The notes below the pieces were generated by a model. That model was not told the DNA's origin. It made no database searches and saw only the letters and a program-made list of their open reading frames with translations. Positions 56,565 to 64,000 of a stretch of 64,000 bases of DNA are shown here, piece after piece. Every line of letters begins with the position of its first letter. Within the stretch, counting starts at the first letter, position 1. Origin of the DNA: Liolophura sinensis (Eukaryota > Mollusca > Polyplacophora > Chitonida > Chitonidae); assembly GCF_032854445.1 (NCBI RefSeq), contig NC_088302.1, positions 3,154,023 through 3,218,022 on the forward strand, read 5' to 3'. The position numbers and the translations under genes were made by a program.

Positions 56565-59500
56565 TTATTCCTCTGCCGCCAATTCCTTCAACCAGTTAGA
56601 CTGCAATTCTGCGATTGTGCTGATCTTCATGAATTTGGAACTTTGGTATTTTGTCTTGACCGCCTGTAATATAGAGCACGAATTCACAAAAATGTTTGAA
56701 GCAAGGACTACAAGGCCACTACAAAAGGTCAAGTTTGAAAGAAACGCCACAGAACCCAACAGTGTTTAATGGAAAATTCAAAGTATTTAACAACGAGACG
56801 AAGTCTGGGCAATTCAGAACTTTTGCAGCACTTGAAGTAGGACAATCCGTGACACATGTTAGGACTATTCTAGTAGGTATAAACGGATTTTAGCCTCAGA
56901 ATGATTCTGAAAAGTCTGAAAATTGACAAATAGATTGGCTTGGTTAAAGTTTTTTGTATTTCTGGACTGATCTTGCTTTGCATAACCACACGCTTTTAGT
57001 ATGTGCACTTTGACGATCATTCTGAAAGGGTTAATTATGAAGAGAAAAAATCCCAAATCACCGCAAAATGTAAGGACAAATAAAATGAAGCACAAAGTAG
57101 TTAACACGGGTGTGGCTCATTCAGAAAATCTCAGATCCACTTACCGACAATCTACTGCTTTCGGATTTGACCACTAAACCGGCTATTTTCTTCATGACTG
57201 GCAGCACTTCATCCTCCGTGTAACCACTGTAGTGTACCAGGGTGTCCGTCTAAGAAAGAAATTGGACCAGATAAATAGGATGGATGGAATACTGTAGGGT
57301 TAGGGTGGGCCGACGTGGAAACAATAGGGATATCTTAACTCTCAGCACTCTTGCTTCTTACATTTTTTTTTTTTTTAAGTGACCTGTTAACTACATTCAC
57401 CTATCGACAGTTACTCTATACCCTAAAACCCCCATACCTTAAATAAACCTTCCATTCTCATCTTAAAAGGGAAAAGTTCATGGACTTAAGCTGGTATAAA
57501 CTTACTATCCTCAGATGTAAAACTGTACTTCTCTAGATTCTTAGTTTGCAAATAATGACTGCTGTGCAGGTTCAGTACAACAATGCAGATTAAAAATCTA
57601 TGCAGTGTTTTACAATGAAGTAGCAGTATTCTCCTACCCATTCTGATCCGTCGATGAGGCGTATGGACATACAGAGGGCGGCGGCAGCAATTTCGGAGGG
57701 GTGGTTAGAGACCATGTCATAGTCTATAATGGTCAGCTCCATCAGGTACTTGGCTAATGTGTGCTTCATAGCATCCACCTAGAGGATGTAATATCAGACA
57801 TTTCAACACGCTTCTGTACTTAACCATTTCAAATGTTAATAAGCATTTATTTTTTAATTTTTTACTGGTTAAGCTTTTAAACCTTAGACATCAAATAGCA
57901 CATATCAACCAGTTTAACTTATCTGGAATAGAGTTTGAAAACTTAAATTTCAAGATAAAAACCATCTAATTTTAGAGTGTTTATAATGTTCAATAAAAAG
58001 CCAATTTACCTGTCCTGCTTTGGAGTTCCTTCTGAGAAAATGCAGACACAAAGGTTTGCCAAAAGAAAAGTCTAATGTTTTCAGGATAAGTGCTTCCATA
58101 GAACGGATTTCAGCTTCCCTGTAGGCATTGTCTGTTATGTACACAAAGTCTGCTACTTGTGGGGCGAACATTTCCTCGTATTTGGAAGCTATCAACATGG
58201 CAGTCACACCAACTAATTGCAATCTCCGGCGGTTTACTGTATACACCTGAAATAAGGTACAAAGTTGCCTGCTGAAATCAGTGTAAGGGAATAGCCTGTA
58301 ACAGAGATGTTGCCAATACATTCAGATGAATGCCCATATTCCCAATCACAGGATTTATAAAACAATTACCATAATAAGAGTATTACCCAAGGAAAACTTA
58401 CCAAAACAGTTGAAATAAAAATTTGTTTCTCACAGTCAGCGGTTTTCTTCAGTACATACCGACAGTTATTTACCAGGCTAACTCCTGAAAACATTTTAGT
58501 TCTCACCTGTAAAAAACGGTCTATGATTGATACTGTTAGATACAAGGTCTCCTGGAGCAGATGAAATCTGTGGTGCACCTGACACAGCCAGTCTATTAAA
58601 ATAGCCCGCATTTTACCAGAAATTTCACGCCCGTTCAAGTAGTCCTCTTTTACGCTGAATCTCCGCTAGAACAAAAAAAAAAAAAAAAAGGAATAAGTTG
58701 TAATTAGAATGCAGCCCAGATTTGGACAACACTACAGGAATCACAGTACACATGTCTTGTCAAATTTTGTCACATTTTCTACTTTGGCATAAAAGATTTG
58801 ACAAAACCCAAATTGTTACAAGTCACTTCATGCATAGGACCCATTACCATGTACCTACTGTACACAGTTGGTGCCTTTCATAGTATAGCGTACTAACATT
58901 AGAATAAAGTGATGCAGCAGCTGTGTTTGTATTGGGCGAAATACCAGAAGTTTTTTTTTTTGCCTCGTCAGATACTAATCCTTGAGGGCAGGAGACACTA
59001 AGAACATTGCTTACACCTTTAGGTTAGAAAACTGTGCCTAGCCCTAGGATTTGTTAAAATTTCAATCATTAAATTTGGTATGTTCCTTTCTCTTGCTTTA
59101 GCTGACCCAGAATTTACATTGTGAAGCAATATATTGACCTTGCCATGGAAAGACCTTAATTCTTCTAAAATTTGAGACAGATAGTACAGCTGAAAGTAAA
59201 ATATTACAGCCTTTTGGAAAAGTGAATTTATGATATGGTGTTCATACGATGGTCTAACCATGTGGGGGAAAAGAAATCCAATATTAATGCTGAAATTATA
59301 TATACTGGCTAAAATAAGCAGGGTAGGTGTCCCAAAATTTAGAATAGGTAACAGTTTAAATTTTTAATGTGTTTTGAAATTTTGACTTAAGTCAGGGATT
59401 GCTTCGTGATCCCATGGGACTAGATTAAATACCTCCTGACCAGAAACAATGAAGTAATGATTAACAATAATCAGTCTCCATTAATCCTTCCAGCTACATA

Positions 59501-61370
59501 CCTCTAAAGATCTCATGTAATCGTAAATCTCATTCACGTATTCACTAACAAGCTGGGGGTTATCTCTGTCATTGGCATCTATATCTTCTACATTGCGCAG
59601 ATTTCTGGAGAAGGCTTCCGCTTTGTCTTCGCTTATATCCATAGGTGCTGGGATGACAGGTTCTGGCTCCACATCCTCCACTGTGATGGCACCCATCGTT
59701 CTGGAGAAGGCGGCAATCTGGTCGGGAAGTTCCTGTGCATCCTGTTACAATACCAGAACTCAGTATTTGCTCAATTTCCAACGGTTCCACTTTCTCAATT
59801 CATACACAAATCTGAACACTAGTTAAATTATTTGGGTTTACAGGTAGCAGTACAAAATGTACCGGTACTAAATACACTGTAAATTGGGTAGAATGTAGGT
59901 CTACTGAATTTCTACAACCTTCCAGGCACCAGTCAGAATTACCCTTCGATGCAGAGAAAGCAGTTTTTAAGTTCATTTGTTCAAACCCCAAAAATATTGC
60001 CCCTCATTCAGAAACTTTAACCAAATAATGTTTGGTTTACAAATACTGAAACTGAGGAACTTGCCTGTACTGGTAAGCTTTTTATGTCCTGGTCAGCTGC
60101 CTTTAGCAGAGATGTTGTGGCTTTGGACTTCCCAATAGGCCGATGTTTTGTGACAATGGTTCCATCTTTCTTCAGGATAGTCCTCTTCCCCTGTTCAGTG
60201 GTCTGGTTGTTGACTTTGTTGGCAATGTCTCCCAGGGCAGACCTGGTGAAAGCTGCCTTAGTCACCATACCCTTACCAACTGCTTCTGGGTTTTCACTGA
60301 GGACTGTTTTCTGGTTATTGCTTGTGTGAAGAGCAGCCTAGGGTGAAAAAAGTTAAATTGTCAGACTCGAAATAATAAACTACTCACTTGATATATCTGT
60401 GCCAAATCAATTATGTAAAAGTTATTGAAGACTGCTTTTAAATATGTATTATTTGCAAAGCACAGCATCTGCTGAGTCTTAAGTCTTTAATTTTTAATTA
60501 AGGGACATGTATTGACAAAGGAATTACATGTACTGTACAATAATGAATAACCAATGTATGGGAGTCACATCTGCCACATTTTGAAATTGCCTCTCTAAAT
60601 TTTTTTTATTGGAAATGTGAAGAGGCAGTTAGACTAGGCTTGCCCTTTAGCTAGACAATGAGCCCCTTCTCAGATGCTCATTGTGAAAATCTGGTTTCTC
60701 ACTGAATTGGACAGCAACTGAAAGTTTTAAATTCCCAAAAGGTATCAAAAATACACAAACCCAAACCAATGTATAGTTTAATTTGCCTACATCTCATTCA
60801 GATATTAAAGTTTTGAAAAATTTTGCTCATTACAAGATCCTCAACTACGCATAGAAAACCTTCAATGCACGCTCAAACCTCTACATTCTCACTTATATTC
60901 CAAGTCTCATATTTGGTACTTGCAGGTCTCCAGTTAAAATGTACTATAAATAGCCGTGGACTGGGTTGTTGTCAACTGGTATATATCTAGCGCCTATAGC
61001 CCTACATGCCCATACCTGCTTCACATGCCCGGCATGCATGTACTTCATTCATTGTTAACCTACACCGGCATCTTTACAGCCGCTCATTTGACCACCTCGT
61101 ACACACGATCGATAACGATGTGTTTAGCCGCAATAAACCATACAGATAACTTCAATAGTAGGACATGAATTATATTTCTGTTTAGGACTTTCAATGAAAA
61201 TTAGACCGATACCGGCAAAAGGTCAAAAGCGAAATCATTTCCTCGTTCGTGATCGCCAATGCATAACTGCAATGGGAGGTAAGACAAATAAAAAAAGAGT
61301 AAAACACTGCACAAGCCGAATAATGCAAAGAATCCACACTTACCGAATTGGATCTGGTTGCAAGTGCCAT
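56565..61370 (-). CDS. CCNB: G2/mitotic-specific cyclin B (8 exons, 426 aa)
   Basis: Cyclin B binds and activates CDK1 to drive entry into mitosis and meiosis, then is destroyed through the anaphase-promoting complex. Coding exons in transcript order: 61344-61370, 60065-60337, 59502-59741, 58507-58665, 58010-58246, 57638-57778, 57145-57249, 56565-56663. All seven introns are phase 0. The start ATG (61368-61370) has A at -3 and G at +4. The destruction box is R41-SALGDIA-N49. The cyclin box N-terminal fold begins near [11 protein letters not shown] (189-199) and has MRAILIDWL (199-207), [17 protein letters not shown] (217-233), [19 protein letters not shown] (244-262) and LHFLRRNSK (301-309). 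The C-terminal fold follows through [10 protein letters not shown] and [11 protein letters not shown], ending LKELAAEE then TAA. Intron 2 uses a GC donor (CAG|GCAAGT), required to keep the frame. Length fits animal B cyclins (about 400-430 aa). B-type rather than A-type is shown by the [15 protein letters not shown] and FLRRNSK stretches. Confidence 0.96.
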
Positions 61371-61525
61371 ATTTGTGGTGCATTCAATTCAAATTCACTG
61401 GAATTCACGACAGTTTTTCTCATGTGTCAGTGGTTACGCTGGTACTGTTGTTCGTATATGATATGCTACAACACGCTCACCTCGCTTTGCTTTTCACAGG
61501 CCCTCGTCCTCGTTTTCGATTTGCC

Positions 61526-61594
61526 TTCGAATATTGCCGCTATTGTCTGATTGGCCAAACGGTGAGATAAACAACTCACTGATTGGGTGATTGG
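61526..61594 (-). promoter_or_regulatory. Cyclin B promoter: three CCAAT boxes and a CHR-like site
   Basis: Reverse CCAAT boxes (ATTGG on the plus strand) lie at 61550-61554, 61582-61586 and 61590-61594, about 180-225 bp upstream of the start codon. Two are 32 bp apart, the spacing known for NF-Y sites in vertebrate cyclin B promoters. TTCGAA at 61526-61531 resembles a cell-cycle homology region, 24 bp nearer the gene; a canonical TTTGAA lies at 61388-61393 but may be in the 5' UTR. Regulation by NF-Y is inferred from vertebrate genes. Confidence 0.55.
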
Positions 61595-62232
61595 ATCAGA
61601 GTTGTCATAACAAGCTGAAGGCTAAATACGCTATTTACAACTTTATTATTGTAAAATAATATCGTGATAAAAAGTTTTTAATATGTGTCTATTGGCAGGG
61701 ATAATCACCAAAAAAGAAACGATAAGTATGTCTTTCACAACTGCATCCGGTGTCATGGCAGCCTCCAGACGCTGAACGGGCTCCGCCATTGCTGGATGAT
61801 GGCGTCCTCCGCGTGAATCGTGGTAATGGTACGGCAGGATAGTGACTATATTAACTCCCGTTTTTAGCGGGAAAATAGGCCATGCCAGTGTTCGTATCAT
61901 CTTTGTAGAAGCGCATTGCATAGTTCTAACCATTTACATTGAACATGCGTATACGTGGACGTTTCAAAAACCTAACAGAAACATTGTCAAACCGAAAATA
62001 AACTCGGTTTACAACAACAACACTACACGTTTGGATGCAAAGGACATTATTAAGTTCCATAAGCAGGAATGGTAACGGCAACAAAATACTGATGTTCGGA
62101 AAATATGTCTGAGATAGAAACAGCTTAAATGAGCACAATTTACACCCAATGCCTCTTTGCATTATCAGTATTTATACAATACGTGTTATTCTGTGAGACA
62201 GGTGGGAAATTGGAGGTCATGTGACCAGCATT
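61595..62232. other. No gene recognised; possible small exon
   Basis: A minus-strand ATG near 61790 in a higher-GC patch starts MAEPVQRLEAAMTPDAVVKD, in a frame open to 61646. It reads like a first exon, but there is no convincing donor and its gene would have to overlap cyclin B. Other frames here match nothing. Confidence 0.35.
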
Positions 62233-62670
62233 TCGTGTCTAAAACAAAATGGCCGCCCAGTGTTAAAGAATTGAGGAAAAGGTCACTTGCCACTTCGCTA
62301 GCGACCATTAAGGCCTGGCTGTACAAAATAATGTCACGAAAGCTTTGCAGAAATACTCAGACTATCTGGAAAGCTGACAATTATACAAATCCAACAGATA
62401 CAAGATCGTTGACAGCGATTTAACGTTAAAAATAGGCATTTTCCTCTGCATTAACGTTGGGAGGACCGTTTTCTTCACCCACGCCGTTCGTTACTGAGGA
62501 GATTTTGTGGTCTCTTGCTTGCTATCCGTCTTATAGAATATTCTATCTTAACCAAATGATATTCGTGGATTTCACCTCGGTCTCCGACCGGCTTCCATCA
62601 ACCATAATGCTGGCCACTGATATAAAAGTGAAATATAGTACGACGTAAAACGTCAATCAAATAAATAAAT
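62233..62670 (+). mobile_element. Dispersed repeat family R1, copy B, followed by the SINE 3' tail
   Basis: TTTCGTGTCTAAAACAAAAT to about 62400 matches copy A (30652-30830). 62360-62480 matches copy C (32085-32205), so this copy bridges the other two. From about 62585 it carries a diverged SINE tail (CATAATGCTGGCCACTG, AAGTGAAATATAGTACGACG) and ends ATCAAATAAATAAAT. Either R1 owns this tail or a SINE piece was captured. No coding capacity. Confidence 0.7.
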
Positions 62671-64000
62671 TATTCGATCTTGTACTGAATTGATAAGAAA
62701 CAATGCTCAACCCCATGCTCAAACATCATGATGTTAAAGAGACTGTACCAAGGAATAAATGATCCCAAATCGCAGCTGCAGCATTTTGAACTGACCTTTC
62801 TGTATTTTTCTTATTAAAGCCAATTGACTTTTGTGCTTTCCAAAAAATGCCACTTTGCAGTATCTTTCGATTTTCCATTCTTATGCAATAATTAATTTCC
62901 TTACTAGTTTCATTCTGAAATGAATGACAGAAGTTTATGTAAACAGAATGTTGGGTGGGACAACATTTTCGAGGCCTGTCACTTGTTAGGAAGTTGTGAT
63001 GTTAGGATGTCAAAGAAAGATTGAACATAAGTAACCAATGTGTGTGTTATCTGGTTGCCTATGTGCAACAACATTGATGTAATGCACATGTTCTTGGGTG
63101 ACGGATTTTAAAGCGGTGGTAACTCTGGTTAAAGAGTTTCCTAATTGTGAAACTGTGGCTAACTAGAATGTACATCTTCCTGATTAACACTTGGTTTTGC
63201 CTTAAAAATTAACACTGAATATCTGTCTAATAGATATAATGTTTAATTGATTCATGAAAAAGTCTGGTTGCTTTAGCTAGCATGACAACGTGAGTGTTAT
63301 ATACCACTGCACACATACACTTTACAGCGCATATGCTGCTCTTAAGTTAGCTTTACCTCACTGCCACAAGGAAAATTTGTACAGAAATCTTAAACAAATG
63401 CCAAGGTGTCTGGAGCCATGGTGATGAGGCAGGAAGTGATGTCAGAAAACACAAAACCTGTGTCTTAACCTTTGTTTCTAATAATACTTCATAAACATTC
63501 ATTCACGTTGTCTAAAATCTGCACAACTTGGTTCCAAGCAACACCTGAAACAATTCTATTTCTGAAAGCTGAATGAATAATTCCGTGCAAAAACATGTGC
63601 AACACATGCTACCGAAGTGTGCATGTGTTGCTCTGGCTCCAAAGGTCAAGCTTGTCTAGTGGTGGCAGTGATATGCGCTGTAAGAAGTTTGAACTGGACA
63701 GACGTCAATTTCAAACTATATCTCCAGAATAAATAACCTTGAAACTAAGTGCTTATCTTCCAAAGTAAACTTGTATTCACAGACTCTCTTGCCAGTATAA
63801 AAATAACTGTTGACTGAAAAGCCTGAGAACATAGTGTGAACTTTTTGGTTATTCTACTCCGAGATATGCTCTGCCGATTAATAGTGTGGAGTTGACTCAT
63901 GTATTCTGCTGTTGTTTTGTAGTCAATGGCCTGAAAAACTTTGTAATCTCAGGTGTCTACCAATGGCTTTTAGCAGCCTTCATATGTTACCCATAATCAG
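62671..64000. other. No gene recognised
   Basis: AT-rich sequence with no frame above 60 codons and no recognised mobile element. It may be intronic or intergenic to a gene beyond the window. Confidence 0.5.

Noticed and set aside
59569-60346. Open frames on either strand overlapping cyclin B exons 2 and 3
   Set aside because: Out of frame with the cyclin B product; shadows.

Overview
This is an animal nuclear genome window: AT-rich, intron-bearing and dominated by repeats. At least fifteen pieces of one tRNA-derived SINE family share a 3' tail (ATAAGTGAAATATTCTTGAG) and (AAAT)n ends. A tail of this kind is, from memory, common in molluscs and other lophotrochozoans. A second tRNA-derived SINE family points the same way. 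A mollusc is my best guess, but the species cannot be read from the sequence.

Three host protein genes can be supported, all on the minus strand. (1) Frataxin (16407-20685): five coding exons, 219 aa. (2) A ZIP-family zinc transporter of the SLC39A1/2/3 type (45704-47077): one exon, 457 aa. (3) Cyclin B (56565-61370): eight coding exons, 426 aa, with a destruction box and both cyclin folds. These are independent housekeeping genes (mitochondrial iron-sulfur assembly, metal uptake, mitosis) and there is no sign that they work together.

Layout: 1-9.6 kb has no recognised gene, with microsatellites and old SINEs. 9.6-12.5 kb is a 37/74-bp satellite. 12.5-15.4 kb is unassigned with one MITE-like element. 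15.4-20.7 kb is the frataxin locus, with two intronic minisatellites. 20.8-25.1 kb holds SINEs, a near-perfect hairpin and two small minisatellites. 25.5-28.9 kb is a 67-bp satellite. 29-35.9 kb holds dispersed repeats and a nested SINE. 35.9-39.0 kb is a 65-bp satellite. 39-45.7 kb holds smaller arrays and SINE pieces. 45.7-47.1 kb is the ZIP gene. 47.1-56.5 kb is repeats, including a short relative of the 67-bp satellite element and a Penelope-like remnant. 56.6-61.6 kb is cyclin B and its promoter. 61.6-64 kb is unassigned apart from a dispersed repeat.

Tandem repeats occupy roughly a fifth of the window. Most long open frames outside the three genes are by-products of tandem arrays or run through SINEs. 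I found no bacterial-type operon, CRISPR array or clearly new multi-gene system. The observations most worth following are the satellite that appears to have expanded inside a dispersed element, the minisatellites inside frataxin introns, the cyclin B promoter and GC-AG intron, and the long hairpin at 21.66 kb.
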